Below are positions 36,325-44,484 of a stretch of 64,000 nt of DNA, in pieces; positions within the stretch are counted from its first letter, which is position 1; each line of letters starts with the position of its first letter. The notes beneath the pieces are model-generated. The model did no database searches. It was not told where the DNA came from and was given only the letters and a program-made list of their open reading frames with translations. A program made the position numbers and the translations under genes. Location: assembly GCF_001426265.1 (NCBI RefSeq), contig NZ_LMDG01000001.1, positions 316,450-380,449 on the forward strand. The letters run 5' to 3'. This DNA is from Rhizobium sp. Root1220 (GTDB lineage Bacteria; Pseudomonadota; Alphaproteobacteria; Rhizobiales; Rhizobiaceae).

Positions 36325-36528
36325 TCAGAGACCGTTCGGCAGATAATTCTTCACGACCTTGCGGCCATCCGGTTCAGCCAGAACCATCGTGCCACGTGCA
36401 TCGCGAATGAACTTGTTGGAACGCTTGATCATGCCATGGCGCTTGCCAGCAGCGGCAGCCTTGACCTTGCCGGTCGCGGTGATCTTGAACCGCTTCTTGG
36501 CAGAGGACTTCGTCTTCATCTTGGGCAT
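36325..36528 (-). CDS. rpmI: 50S ribosomal protein L35
   Basis: A 67-residue basic protein: [20 protein letters not shown] and [18 protein letters not shown] are the family pattern. First gene of rpmI-rplT, which here is cut off from infC by a terminator and has its own promoter, unlike the single infC-rpmI-rplT operon of E. coli. Confidence 0.98.
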   Translation of the reverse strand: MPKMKTKSSAKKRFKITATGKVKAAAAGKRHGMIKRSNKFIRDARGTMVLAEPDGRKVVKNYLPNGL

Positions 36529-36715
36529 TTTGCTACTCCGTTTCTGTTCTCCCGGCGCGCTTCATCAAAGAAGCCCTTCTCGCGATGCCCGGTGTTCCGG
36601 CCGTCGCAACAAGGTGCGGGAGCGTTTGTTGTTGATCCGCGGCTCCGGTGATGAACCGTTCCGCAAGCATTCGAAACCGCCACGGCATGCCCTGCCGGTC
36701 AGTTCGGACGCGCGC

Positions 36716-36743
36716 TTATAACCGCAGCGTCATAAAAGTGCAA
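36716..36743 (-). promoter_or_regulatory. Probable rpmI-rplT promoter
   Basis: On the minus strand TTGCAC (36738-36743), 16 bases, TTATAA (36716-36721). Both hexamers are close to the housekeeping consensus. Transcription would begin near 36709, giving a leader of about 180 bases. Confidence 0.5.
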
Positions 36744-36789
36744 CGGGGCGGCCAAGGAATCTTCTGCGTCCCGAGTTATCGATCCGGAA

Positions 36790-36819
36790 ATACAAAAGCC
36801 GCCCTCGCGGACGGCTTTG
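36790..36819 (-). terminator. Intrinsic terminator after infC
   Basis: Arms AAAGCCG.CC and GG.CGGCTTT with one G-U pair and a 4-base loop; the minus-strand RNA continues TTTTGTATTT. It lies about 23 bases after the infC stop. Confidence 0.7.
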
Positions 36820-36841
36820 ATACGAATGGTGGCGACGCGCC

Positions 36842-37378
36842 TTACTTCGGGGCGAGCACCATCATCATCTGGCGGCCTTCGAGCTTCGGTTCCGCTTCGA
36901 CCTTGGCAAACTCAAGCGTGTCCGCCTTGACCTGCTGCAGAAGCTTCATGCCGAGCTCCTGGTGGGCCATTTCGCGACCACGGAATTTCAGTGTGACCTT
37001 GACCTTGTCGCCTTCGTCGAAGAAGCGGCCCATTGCCTTCATCTTCACCTCATAGTCATGGGTGTCGATGTTCGGGCGCATCTTGATTTCTTTGACTTCG
37101 ACGATCTTCTGCTTCTTGCGCGCCTCGGCGGCCTTCTTCTGGTTCGCGTATTTCAGCTTGCCCAGATCGAGGATCTTGCACACAGGCGGTTCGGCATTAG
37201 GGGAAATCTCCACCAGGTCGAGGCCGGCTTCTTCAGCCATTTTCAACGCCTGTTCGGTCGCCACAACGCCTAAATTCTGTCCTTCAGCATCGATCAGCTG
37301 AATCTTGGGAATGCGAATGTCCCGGTTCGAGCGCGGCCCGTCCTTCACGGGTGCGTCGGTTTTAAAAGGTCTGCGAAT
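36842..37378 (-). CDS. infC: Translation initiation factor IF-3, ATT start
   Basis: A 178-residue IF-3. The N-terminal domain holds [15 protein letters not shown] and [21 protein letters not shown], the C-terminal domain [19 protein letters not shown] and the end QMMMVLAPK. No ATG or GTG gives the right N-terminus. An ATT at 37378, nine bases after GAGGAG, opens [13 protein letters not shown], the beginning expected for alphaproteobacterial IF-3. An ATT start is the known device by which IF-3 controls its own synthesis in E. coli, since IF-3 rejects non-canonical starts. A longer frame to 37429 adds 17 residues across the ribosome site and is not credible. Confidence 0.93.
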   Translation of the reverse strand: MRRPFKTDAPVKDGPRSNRDIRIPKIQLIDAEGQNLGVVATEQALKMAEEAGLDLVEISPNAEPPVCKILDLGKLKYANQKKAAEARKKQKIVEVKEIKMRPNIDTHDYEVKMKAMGRFFDEGDKVKVTLKFRGREMAHQELGMKLLQQVKADTLEFAKVEAEPKLEGRQMMMVLAPK

Positions 37379-37556
37379 GGTCGTATTCTCCTCGCGTTGT
37401 TTCGGATCGCTGCAGCCTGGTGCCCCCAATCAGGAAAGCACAAACGTGGTCTCGCCATCGCTGCAACGGAGTCAGTAACATCCTTTAGCGGAAAAATCAC
37501 CTGCTGTCAGCCTGTCAAGAATCTGTTTTATAGGCCAAAATAACCGGAGTTCCGCC

Positions 37557-38357
37557 ATGTCCGACGCAAGTCCCGCCGATCATCATCAATTCCTGGCCGT
37601 CGGCGAGGGTGAGGCTGCGCGCAAGATCGCCTACATCGTGCGACCGAAATCCGGGAGCGGCGCCGGACCGACGCTGATCTGGCTTTCGGGCTATCGATCC
37701 GACATGAGCGGCAGCAAGGCGGTCGAGCTCGACCGGTTCGCCGGAGAAAACGGCCTCGCCTGCATCCGCCTCGATTATTCCGGCCATGGCCTTTCCGGTG
37801 GCAGCTTCGCGGACGGGACGATCTCGCGCTGGCTCGAGGAGGCGACGGCGGTCATAGACCATGTCGCGCCGGAGCGGATTCTGGTGGTCGGGTCGTCGAT
37901 GGGCGGCTGGATTGCACTGCGGCTCGCACAGGAGCTTGCCGGGAGACCGGGCGCACCAAAACTCGACGGGATGGTTCTGATCGCGCCGGCTCCAGACTTC
38001 ACTTCGGACCTGATAGAGCCGCACCTGACGAAGAAGGAACGCTCGTCGCTGGCCGAACGCGGCTATTTCGAGGAGCGGTCCGCGTACAGTTCGGAACCGA
38101 ACATCTACACCCGCGCCCTGCTCGAGGATGGTCGGGAAAACAGAGTGTTGAAAGGCATCATCGAAACGGGCTGCCCTGTCCATATCCTGCAGGGGATGAA
38201 GGATCCCGATGTTCCGCATCAGCATGCCATGAAGCTGGTCGAGCATCTTCCCGCCGACGATGTGGTGCTGACGCTGGTGCGCGACGGCGATCACCGGCTC
38301 TCGCGCCCAGAGGATATCGAGCGGATGCTTGGCGCCGTGCGAGGGCTGATCCGCTAG
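37557..38357 (+). CDS. Alpha/beta hydrolase
   Basis: A 266-residue hydrolase. The nucleophile elbow is VGSSMGGWIAL (GxSxG) near residue 115, the oxyanion region IWLSGYRSDMSGSKA near residue 42, the acid in HILQGMKDPDVPHQHA and the catalytic histidine in VRDGDHRLSRPEDI. The N-terminal GYRSDMxGxKA and DYSGHGxSGG blocks resemble ABHD10-type thioesterases and palmitoyl-cysteine deacylases. It starts 127 bases from the divergent rightmost part of the infC leader and has no operon partner. Confidence 0.9.
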   Translation: MSDASPADHHQFLAVGEGEAARKIAYIVRPKSGSGAGPTLIWLSGYRSDMSGSKAVELDRFAGENGLACIRLDYSGHGLSGGSFADGTISRWLEEATAVIDHVAPERILVVGSSMGGWIALRLAQELAGRPGAPKLDGMVLIAPAPDFTSDLIEPHLTKKERSSLAERGYFEERSAYSSEPNIYTRALLEDGRENRVLKGIIETGCPVHILQGMKDPDVPHQHAMKLVEHLPADDVVLTLVRDGDHRLSRPEDIERMLGAVRGLIR

Positions 38358-38461
38358 CTCGGCTTGGCGGGGCTGTGCCAAATGCTAACGGATTTTAACC
38401 ATAACGACGGGTTGCCGCACCCTCGTTGGAAGTAACGATTGACTCTGCGAGCCTCTCTCCG

Positions 38462-38477
38462 TTAACTTTTTGTTAAC
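38462..38477 (+). promoter_or_regulatory. Perfect CtrA box upstream of the transglutaminase-like gene
   Basis: TTAACTTTTTGTTAAC fits TTAA-N7-TTAAC at every fixed base. It ends 28 bases before the GTG start of the next gene, close enough to overlap a promoter. Confidence 0.6.
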
Positions 38478-38505
38478 AATGCAGGGCGATGCAAGGAAGA
38501 GCGGC

Positions 38506-39105
38506 GTGCGGATCAAGGGTTTCCTGGTGGCCATGATGGCCATGTTTGCTATGTCGACAGCCGCCACCCCGGCTCCCACCAACAACCTATCGATGGTTAC
38601 GGGTGCGGCGACCTCCCAACCGATCGGTCACTATGATTTCTGCCAGACTCATCGCGAGGAATGTGGCGCCAATCGCAACGCGTCGGCGGTTGAAATGTCC
38701 GTGGCGAAATGGGCGCTCGTCCGCTCCGTCAACGCGACGGTCAACAACACCATCACGCCGATGACCGACAAGGAAATCTACGGCAAGGACGAGGTCTGGG
38801 CCTATCCGACCACCGCCGGCGACTGCGAGGATTTTGCGCTGCTGAAGCGCCGCATCCTGATCCAGCGCGGCATCTCGCCGGCCGATCTGCTGCTGACAGT
38901 CGTGCGCAAGCCGGATGGCGAAGGCCATGCCGTGTTGACGCTGCGCACCTCGAAGGGCGACTTCATCCTCGACAACCTGGCTTCCAACGTCAAACCATGG
39001 TTCGACACCAGCTATTCCTTCATCAAGCGCCAGTCGAGCTACAACGCCGGACGCTGGGTCACCATCGAGAATGGCCGCGACGTTCTGGTCGGCGCCTTGC
39101 GCTAA
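38506..39105 (+). CDS. Bacterial transglutaminase-like cysteine proteinase (BTLCP), secreted
   Basis: A 199-residue exported protein. Residues 1-22 are a signal peptide (RIKGFLVAMMAMFAMSTA). The papain-like triad is clear: C107 in TAGDCEDFALLKRR, H141 in GEGHAVLTLRTSKG and the aspartate in FILDNLAS. Members of this DUF920 family in other bacteria cut LapA-type adhesins (LapG) or act in the periplasm; whether this one has such a target is unknown, and no LapD-like gene is nearby. GTG 38506 follows AAGGAAG; upstream in-frame starts exist at 38470 and 38479 but lack a ribosome site. A CtrA box lies just upstream. Confidence 0.88.
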   Translation: MRIKGFLVAMMAMFAMSTAATPAPTNNLSMVTGAATSQPIGHYDFCQTHREECGANRNASAVEMSVAKWALVRSVNATVNNTITPMTDKEIYGKDEVWAYPTTAGDCEDFALLKRRILIQRGISPADLLLTVVRKPDGEGHAVLTLRTSKGDFILDNLASNVKPWFDTSYSFIKRQSSYNAGRWVTIENGRDVLVGALR

Positions 39106-39124
39106 GCCGCATAGCCCGGATCGC

Positions 39125-39152
39125 AAAGGCCGGCTGAACGCCGGCCTTTTTT
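39125..39152 (+). terminator. Strong intrinsic terminator between the BTLCP gene and mbfA
   Basis: Perfect 10-bp stem AAAGGCCGGC/GCCGGCCTTT, 5-base loop, then T6 on the plus strand. It separates two convergent genes and may work in both directions. Confidence 0.85.
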
Positions 39153-39162
39153 GGCTATCGCG

Positions 39163-40146
39163 TCAGCCGTGGCCGATCAGGATGCCGGCGGCTAGCACGA
39201 GCCCGCCTCCGACCACGACCTGGAATGCCGCGCGAAGGAACGGCGTTTCCATGTATCTGTTCTGGATGAAGGCAATCGCCCAGAGTTCGAAGATCGCGAT
39301 GATGACGGCCAGCGTGGTTGCCGTCCAGAAATCCGGGATCAGGTACGGCAAGGTGTGACCGAGACCGCCGAGCGCGGTCATGATGCCGCAGGAAAAGCCG
39401 CGCTTGATCGGCGAACCGCGGCCGGAAATCTTGCCGTCGTCATGCGCCGCTTCGGTGAATCCCATCGAGATGCCCGCGCCGACGGAGGCCGACAGCCCGA
39501 CGAGGAACGTTTGCCAGGTGTCCTGGGTGGCGAAGGCCGCCGCGAAGATTGGCGCCAGCGTCGAAACCGAACCATCCATCAATCCGGCCAGGCCCGGCTG
39601 CACATAGGTAAGCACAAACTGTCGCTTGACTGCCTTGTCCTCGTCGGCCTTCACCTCCTGCGGCATGTGCTTCTCGCCGAGCATGCGGGTGATGTCTTCA
39701 TGACCCTGCTCCGCGAGTGCGAGGTCGCCGAGCAGTTCCCGTGTCTGTGCGTCGGTGACGCGCCCGGCGGCTTCGATATAGAAGCGATACGCCTGCCTCT
39801 CCATTGCTTCGGCTTCTCCCCGGATTCTGTCCAGGGACAGGTTCCGTCGCAGCCAATCTGGTTTTCGTTCGTAGAAGCCTTCGACATGCTCGCGACGAAT
39901 GAGCGTGATACGCTCTCCGAAGCGCTGGCGATAGAGTGCGATCAGCGACTTGCGATGGGTATCCTCGACCTCGGCCATTTCCTCGAAGACCTTCGCCGAG
40001 CCCGGGTAGTCGGCGCGCAACATATCGGCGTAGGCAAGGTAGATGCGGGCGTCGTCCTCTTCGGATGCGATTGCCAGGGCAAGAACCTCCTGTTCGGACA
40101 GGGAGGTAAAGGAACGTTTCGACGATCTGAAAATACCTGTCAGCAT
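39163..40146 (-). CDS. mbfA: Membrane-bound ferritin-like iron exporter MbfA
   Basis: A 327-residue two-domain protein. Residues 1-150 are a ferritin-like four-helix domain with the metal-binding glutamates in ASEEDDARIYL, FEEMAEVEDTHRKS, EAEAMERQAYRFYIEA and LAEQGHEDI. Residues 165-327 are a VIT1/CCC1-type transporter domain with about five membrane helices (GLAGLMDGSVSTLAPIFAAAF; GAGISMGFTEA). In Agrobacterium and Bradyrhizobium such proteins export iron and protect against iron plus peroxide stress, and Irr represses the gene. The ICE lies directly upstream and overlaps the leader, so the same control is expected here. Confidence 0.93.
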   Translation of the reverse strand: MLTGIFRSSKRSFTSLSEQEVLALAIASEEDDARIYLAYADMLRADYPGSAKVFEEMAEVEDTHRKSLIALYRQRFGERITLIRREHVEGFYERKPDWLRRNLSLDRIRGEAEAMERQAYRFYIEAAGRVTDAQTRELLGDLALAEQGHEDITRMLGEKHMPQEVKADEDKAVKRQFVLTYVQPGLAGLMDGSVSTLAPIFAAAFATQDTWQTFLVGLSASVGAGISMGFTEAAHDDGKISGRGSPIKRGFSCGIMTALGGLGHTLPYLIPDFWTATTLAVIIAIFELWAIAFIQNRYMETPFLRAAFQVVVGGGLVLAAGILIGHG

Positions 40147-40155
40147 AATGGCCTC

Positions 40156-40174
40156 TTTTAGAATTATTCTAAAA
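40156..40174 (-). promoter_or_regulatory. Perfect Irr iron-control element (ICE) of mbfA
   Basis: TTTTAGAATTATTCTAAAA is a perfect 19-base palindrome around one central base and matches the ICE consensus of rhizobial Irr targets. It begins only ten bases from the mbfA start codon; the AAAAGAGG ribosome site of mbfA grows out of its right arm. Bound Irr would block both promoter clearance and the leader. Irr is stable in low iron, so the gene would be off in low iron and on in high iron. Confidence 0.88.
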
Positions 40175-40393
40175 TAGAAGCCCCGAGCGCCCTGGTCAAG
40201 TTCGCGCGCGCATCAAATCGCAAGAGTCCGCGAATCAGCGCGGAAGTAAAATGATGTCTGTCCCGCAAGTGCTTGCCGCGTCTAACTGGTATTAAAAAAT
40301 ACATCGCACGCAACGGTCTATGCGATCACGCAAGACGCATGATTATCACCCCAAAAACGGAGCAAAAGCTGGTTGAAGTTTACAACTAATGGG

Positions 40394-40422
40394 TTGCGAT
40401 ATTAGGAAAGGCAGGCATAGTA
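40394..40422 (+). promoter_or_regulatory. Possible promoter of the XRE gene
   Basis: TTGCGA, 17 bases, ATAGTA. The spacing is ideal and the -10 is moderate. The start codon lies 38 bases downstream. Confidence 0.4.
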
Positions 40423-40459
40423 CTAGCCGTAATTCGCTTGCTCATAAGGGAACAATAAC

Positions 40460-40828
40460 GTGCCAGATCCAGTGGATATTATTGTCGGTAGAAACGTTCG
40501 GACACTCAGGGCCAAACGACGAATATCCCAACTGGAACTGGGAGACGCACTGGGACTGACATTTCAACAGATCCAGAAGTACGAGAAAGGTACCAACCGC
40601 GTATCTGCAAGCAAGCTTCACCAGATCGCGGTCTTTCTGGGCGTCGATATTTCGGCGCTGTTCGAAGGCGCCGACACAAGGCAGGGATCATCAAGGCCCG
40701 GCCTCAGCCCCGAGGCCTATGAGCTTGCCGTTCACTATGACAAGCTTCGCTCGCCGGCCGGCAAGGAAGCGGTCAAAACCATCCTCACCCTTATGATTGG
40801 CGAAACTTACGCGGAAGCCGTAGGCTAG
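40460..40828 (+). CDS. XRE-family helix-turn-helix regulator, PraR-like
   Basis: A 122-residue regulator. The HTH (residues 10-70) reads VRTLRAKRRISQLELGDALGLTFQQIQKYEKGTNRVSASKLHQIA as one conserved domain; the block LTFQQIQKYEKGTNR is shared with the PraR/PhrR group of rhizobial regulators, which act on biofilm and stress genes. A short C-terminal helical part follows. The start is GTG 40460 behind AAGGGA. Targets unknown; it may control itself. Confidence 0.88.
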   Translation: MPDPVDIIVGRNVRTLRAKRRISQLELGDALGLTFQQIQKYEKGTNRVSASKLHQIAVFLGVDISALFEGADTRQGSSRPGLSPEAYELAVHYDKLRSPAGKEAVKTILTLMIGETYAEAVG

Positions 40829-40836
40829 TTGACGTC

Positions 40837-41043
40837 TCAGTGAAGCTCGCGGGCGTGTAGCGCGCCGAGCAGGTCGTCCTGAGTCTGGTGACCCGCTTCG
40901 AACAGATCGATCGCGATGCTTGCCACCGAAAGTCCCTGCTGACTGCGCAGCTTTATGTTGCGCTCGGCGCACCAGGCGTAAAGGGCCCCTGCAAGTACGT
41001 CGACATCATCACCCTGGAAAGACAATGCGGCTGTTACCGTCAT
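40837..41043 (-). CDS. Small conserved-looking protein, unknown function
   Basis: A 68-residue soluble protein, MTVTAALSFQGDDVDVLAG followed by AWCAERNIKLRSQQG and a helical acidic tail (SIAIDLFEAGHQTQDDLLGAL). GAGGGC upstream supports ATG 41043. No family recognised. It is convergent with the XRE gene, and a longer in-frame start at 41232 would overlap the cyclase gene. Confidence 0.55.
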   Translation of the reverse strand: MTVTAALSFQGDDVDVLAGALYAWCAERNIKLRSQQGLSVASIAIDLFEAGHQTQDDLLGALHARELH

Positions 41044-41192
41044 GGAAATTGCCCTCGGTTTCTGGTTGATCCCCGCGAGCATAGTGGGTGCATTGTGTTC
41101 CGTTGCAAAGCGGGATCGCTTGCCGGCGTTAACGCGAAACGACAGCTGCCGCCCGGATGTTTCATTCCGGGACAACCGGTTGCTCGGGGCCG

Positions 41193-43106
41193 CTATTCCG
41201 ACGCCACGCGGAAATCGAGTGAGGCCGAACACGCCTCGATGGCGTCCATCAGCTTTTCAAAGCGTGGATGATTTCGGACCGAATCCAGATCCGAATCATG
41301 CTTGAACCAGAGGATCTGATAGCAGGACGACTGCGGTAGCAGCGCCTCCAGCATGTCGAGCGCCGCGTCGCATTCGTTGAGCAGAGCATACACGCAGGCG
41401 ACATTGTACTGGCCGACAATGTCGTCCGGATCGATGTGCTTCGCGCGCTCGACCCACTCCTTCGCGCGCGCGGCATCACCCAGATGCGCCAGTGCAAGTG
41501 CGCCGCGATGCGCAGGTCCGGAGTTCTCCGGATGTAACTCCAGGGCACGCTCGGCGCGCTCGACACACACCCGCGCCCAATTTTCCACCTCGTCCGAAAG
41601 CCCGAGCGACCGGCAGGCGCTCATCAGGTGAATTGGCGAGAGATAGTCATCTGGGCGTATTTCCGCTGCCCTGGTGAAGAAGACAAGAGCGCTTTCGAAT
41701 TTCCCCTGCATGAAGAGGAAGCGGGCGTAGTGGAAGTTCGCCTCATAGAGATCCGGCTCGAGCGTCAGGGCCCTTTCGAATTCGGCCAGGGCCTCGGCGT
41801 CTCGCCCGTCCTGGTGCAGCGCAAGCCCTCGCGAGGCATGCGCCTCGGCCAGGTTCGGATCAAGCGCCAACGCCCTGGCGCTGAGGCCCAAAATCCCTGA
41901 CAGCGTATATTCTCCCGCATGCCAATCACGCAGGGCCGATTCGCAATCGGCCATGCCGGCATAGGCCCGGGCATAGTCGGGATCGAGCGCCACGGCGGTC
42001 TCGAACATCCGGCGTGCAAGCAGCAGGTACGGTCTGGTCCAGGTGTGGGATAGCTGACGGCCGCGCAGATAATAGGTGTAGGCTTCGACGTTTTGCGTCG
42101 GCTCGGTCTCGATCGCCCGCTTTTCTTCCGGCAACAACTTGATCTTGAGCTGGTCGACGATCGCGTGGGTGATCTCGTCCTGAATGGCGAAGATATCGGT
42201 CAGGTCGCGGTCGAACCGATCAGCCCACAGGTGGCCGCCGTTCTTCGCATCGATCAACTGCCCGGTGATGCGGACCCGCTGCCCGACCTTGCGCACGCTG
42301 CCCTCCAGCACGAAGTCGACACCGAGCTCGGCGGCCACCTGCTTCACCTGCACCGACTTGCCCTTGTAGGTGAAGGCGGTGTTGCGGGCGACCACGTAGA
42401 GCCTGGATATCTTCGAAAGATCGGTGATGATGTCCTCGGTGATCCCGTCGGAGAAGTACTCCTGTTCGGGATCGCCGCTCATGTTGGTGAAAGGCAGAAC
42501 GGCGACAAGCTGCTTGTGCTCGGAGCGGGCTGCACTCAAGGCCGCCTTGTTGACCTTCAGGGGCAAGGCGCGCCGGGGTGAAATCGCATAGACCCTGACC
42601 GGTTCCTTGATGTTCTTCAGCCGATGCTCGCCCTTGTCCTCGAAAGACAGGTCGAGGCGGGTGCCGACGTGGTCCCGGACGGACGCGGAAACCACGATAC
42701 CGCCGGGCTCGGCAATTGCCTCCAGCCGCGCCGCGACGTTCACGCCGTCGCCGAAGATGTCGCCGTCCTCGACGATTACATCCCCGAGATGGATGCCGAT
42801 GCGGAATTCGATGCGCTTGTCCTCCAGCAAGGACTGGTTTCGCTCGGCCGCCGCCCGCTGCACCTCATCGGCGCATGCAACGGCGTTCACGATGCTGGAG
42901 AACTCCACCAGCATGCCGTCGCCGGTCAGCTTGACGATGCGGCCACGATGCTGCGCAATCCTTGGTTCGAGAATCTCCGTACGGCAAAGCTTCGTCGCGG
43001 CCAGGGTTCCGGACTCGTCCGAGCCCATCAACCGGCTGTAGCCGACGATATCTGCTGCGAGAATGGCTGCTAGGCGGCGTTCCAAGTGTCCCCCGGCGAT
43101 CGACAA
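41193..43106 (-). CDS. Class III adenylate/guanylate cyclase with TolB-N-like and TPR domains
   Basis: A 637-residue protein common in rhizobia as one of many cyclase paralogues. Residues 10-170 are the class III cyclase domain: LAADIVGYSRLMG with the metal aspartate, GRIVKLTGDGMLVEFSS, FRIGIHLGDVIVEDGDIFG and NVAARLEAIAEPGGI. Residues about 200-330 form a TolB-N-like domain (VAVLPFTNMSGDPEQEYFSDG, DFVLEGSVRKVGQRVRITGQL). The remainder consists of TPR-type helical repeats. No membrane segment or signal peptide is seen. The start is a TTG (43106); another TTG at 43085 is possible. Signal and product are unknown. Confidence 0.9.
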   Translation of the reverse strand: MSIAGGHLERRLAAILAADIVGYSRLMGSDESGTLAATKLCRTEILEPRIAQHRGRIVKLTGDGMLVEFSSIVNAVACADEVQRAAAERNQSLLEDKRIEFRIGIHLGDVIVEDGDIFGDGVNVAARLEAIAEPGGIVVSASVRDHVGTRLDLSFEDKGEHRLKNIKEPVRVYAISPRRALPLKVNKAALSAARSEHKQLVAVLPFTNMSGDPEQEYFSDGITEDIITDLSKISRLYVVARNTAFTYKGKSVQVKQVAAELGVDFVLEGSVRKVGQRVRITGQLIDAKNGGHLWADRFDRDLTDIFAIQDEITHAIVDQLKIKLLPEEKRAIETEPTQNVEAYTYYLRGRQLSHTWTRPYLLLARRMFETAVALDPDYARAYAGMADCESALRDWHAGEYTLSGILGLSARALALDPNLAEAHASRGLALHQDGRDAEALAEFERALTLEPDLYEANFHYARFLFMQGKFESALVFFTRAAEIRPDDYLSPIHLMSACRSLGLSDEVENWARVCVERAERALELHPENSGPAHRGALALAHLGDAARAKEWVERAKHIDPDDIVGQYNVACVYALLNECDAALDMLEALLPQSSCYQILWFKHDSDLDSVRNHPRFEKLMDAIEACSASLDFRVASE

Positions 43107-43221
43107 TAACCGATGCGGCTAATTTAACCCTTTATCATCGTCATGTCTCATCCATCGTTAGATGGATTTGATCATAAAGCGAGGATGAATATGAACACTC
43201 CACACCGTTTCTGACACAAAC

Positions 43222-43255
43222 GAAAAGGCCCGGAGGAAAACCACCGGGCCTTTTC
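43222..43255 (-). terminator. Intrinsic terminator after dnaJ
   Basis: Perfect 12-bp arms GAAAAGGCCCGG and CCGGGCCTTTTC with a 10-base loop, 23 bases after the dnaJ stop. The run of T is part of the stem end on the minus strand. Confidence 0.8.
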
Positions 43256-43277
43256 GCGCAATACTGTCAGTTGCCAT

Positions 43278-44399
43278 TCAATTCTCGAAGAATTCCTTCA
43301 TGCGGGCGAAAAAGCCCGTCGATTCCGGATTGTTTTCCTTCGACGAGAGTTGGTCGAACTCCTGGAGGAGTTCACGCTGGCGCTTGGTAAGCTTCTGCGG
43401 CGTTTCGATCTGGATCTGAATGTAGAGGTCACCTGTCTGCGACGAGCGCAGAACCGGCATGCCCTTGCCCTTCAGCCGGAATTGCTTGCCGGCCTGGGTA
43501 CCTTCCGGCACCGTCACCCGCGACTTGGTGCTGTCGAGCGTCGCCACGTCGAACGTGCCGCCGAGCGCTGCCGTCGTCATCGAGATCGGGATGGCGCAAT
43601 ACAGGTCCGCTCCGTCCCTCTGATAGAACTCGTGCGGCTTTACCGAGAGGAAGATATAGAGATCGCCAGCCGGACCGCCACGCGTGCCGGCCTCGCCCTC
43701 GCCCTGCAGGCGGATGCGGGTGCCGTCCTCGATGCCCGACGGGATATTGACCGACAGCGAACGCTCTTCCGTCACGCGCCCCTGACCGTGGCACTTGGCG
43801 CATGGGTCGGGAATGATCGTGCCGCGGCCGTGACAGGTCGGGCAGGTCCGCTCGATCGAGAAGAAGCCTTGCGCCGCGCGAACGCGACCTGAGCCCTGGC
43901 AGGTACCGCAGGTCTTCGGCTGGGTGCCTGGCTTGGCGCCCGAGCCGGAACAGACATCGCAGGTGATCGATGTCGGCACGCGGATCTGCGCGGTCTTGCC
44001 GGAAAAGGATTCCTCCAGCGAAATTTCCATGTTGTAGCGAAGATCGGCGCCGCGTTCGCGTCCGCCCGACGAGCGCTGCCGCTGGCGGCCACCGCCCATC
44101 ATCTCGCCGAAGATGTCCTCGAAAATGTCGGAGAAGCCACCGCCGCCGCCACCGCCACCACCCATGCCGCCATGCTCGAAGGCAGCGTGGCCGTAACGGT
44201 CGTAGGCAGCCCGCTTCTGCGGGTCCTTCAGCGTCTCGTAGGCTTCGTTGATTTCCTTGAACTTGTGCTCGGCGTTCGCGTCGTCCGGATTCTTGTCCGG
44301 ATGGTATTTCATTGCCAGCTTGCGGAAAGCGCTTTTCAGCTCTTTTTCGTCCGCCGTCTTGGCGACACCCAGCGTTTCGTAAAAATCGGCTTTTGCCAT
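43278..44399 (-). CDS. dnaJ: Chaperone protein DnaJ
   Basis: A 373-residue co-chaperone that stimulates DnaK ATPase. The J domain occupies residues 1-70 with HPD in [11 protein letters not shown] Gly/Phe-rich segment follows, with a run of nine glycines. Four CxxCxGxG zinc motifs are present: [24 protein letters not shown] and CAKCHGQG. The C-terminal substrate-binding domains end in a short acidic tail. It lies 85 bases after dnaK; no own promoter is evident, so it is probably expressed from the dnaK promoter through the hairpin region between them. Confidence 0.98.
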   Translation of the reverse strand: MAKADFYETLGVAKTADEKELKSAFRKLAMKYHPDKNPDDANAEHKFKEINEAYETLKDPQKRAAYDRYGHAAFEHGGMGGGGGGGGGFSDIFEDIFGEMMGGGRQRQRSSGGRERGADLRYNMEISLEESFSGKTAQIRVPTSITCDVCSGSGAKPGTQPKTCGTCQGSGRVRAAQGFFSIERTCPTCHGRGTIIPDPCAKCHGQGRVTEERSLSVNIPSGIEDGTRIRLQGEGEAGTRGGPAGDLYIFLSVKPHEFYQRDGADLYCAIPISMTTAALGGTFDVATLDSTKSRVTVPEGTQAGKQFRLKGKGMPVLRSSQTGDLYIQIQIETPQKLTKRQRELLQEFDQLSSKENNPESTGFFARMKEFFEN

Positions 44400-44412
44400 T
44401 AAGGATTAGACC

Positions 44413-44452
44413 CCGGAAATGGATTTCCGGCTGCCATGGTGTGCAGCCGGAA
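44413..44452 (-). other. Mutually exclusive hairpins in the dnaK-dnaJ gap
   Basis: The middle segment TTCCGG (44425-44430) can pair with CCGGAA on its left (44413-44418) or, as part of a perfect 10-bp stem TTCCGGCTGC/GCAGCCGGAA, with 44443-44452. No T-run follows, so this is not a plain terminator. It ends 14 bases from the dnaJ start. Confidence 0.5.
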
Positions 44453-44484
44453 TGTCAGTTTCAAGCTTGACCGTCCCGTCCCGC

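Larger units (their letters stand above)
36529..36841. other. Intergenic leader between infC and rpmI
   Basis: 313 bases without a gene. Read leftward it holds the infC terminator (36790-36819), a promoter (36716-36743) and about 180 bases of rpmI leader. The leader has several small inverted repeats but I could not recognise a specific L20-binding structure. Confidence 0.6.
40147..40459. other. Intergenic region between mbfA and the XRE gene
   Basis: 313 bases, AT-richer than the flanks. The left end holds the ICE of mbfA (40156-40174), the right end a promoter for the XRE gene (40394-40422). In the middle an A-tract (ATTAAAAAAT near 40289) may bend the DNA. No gene seen. Confidence 0.6.

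Noticed and set aside
43150..43169. Small inverted repeat ATCCATC/GATGGAT in front of the cyclase gene
   Set aside because: Stem of seven without T-run and no regulator known to use it; could be an operator but nothing supports that.
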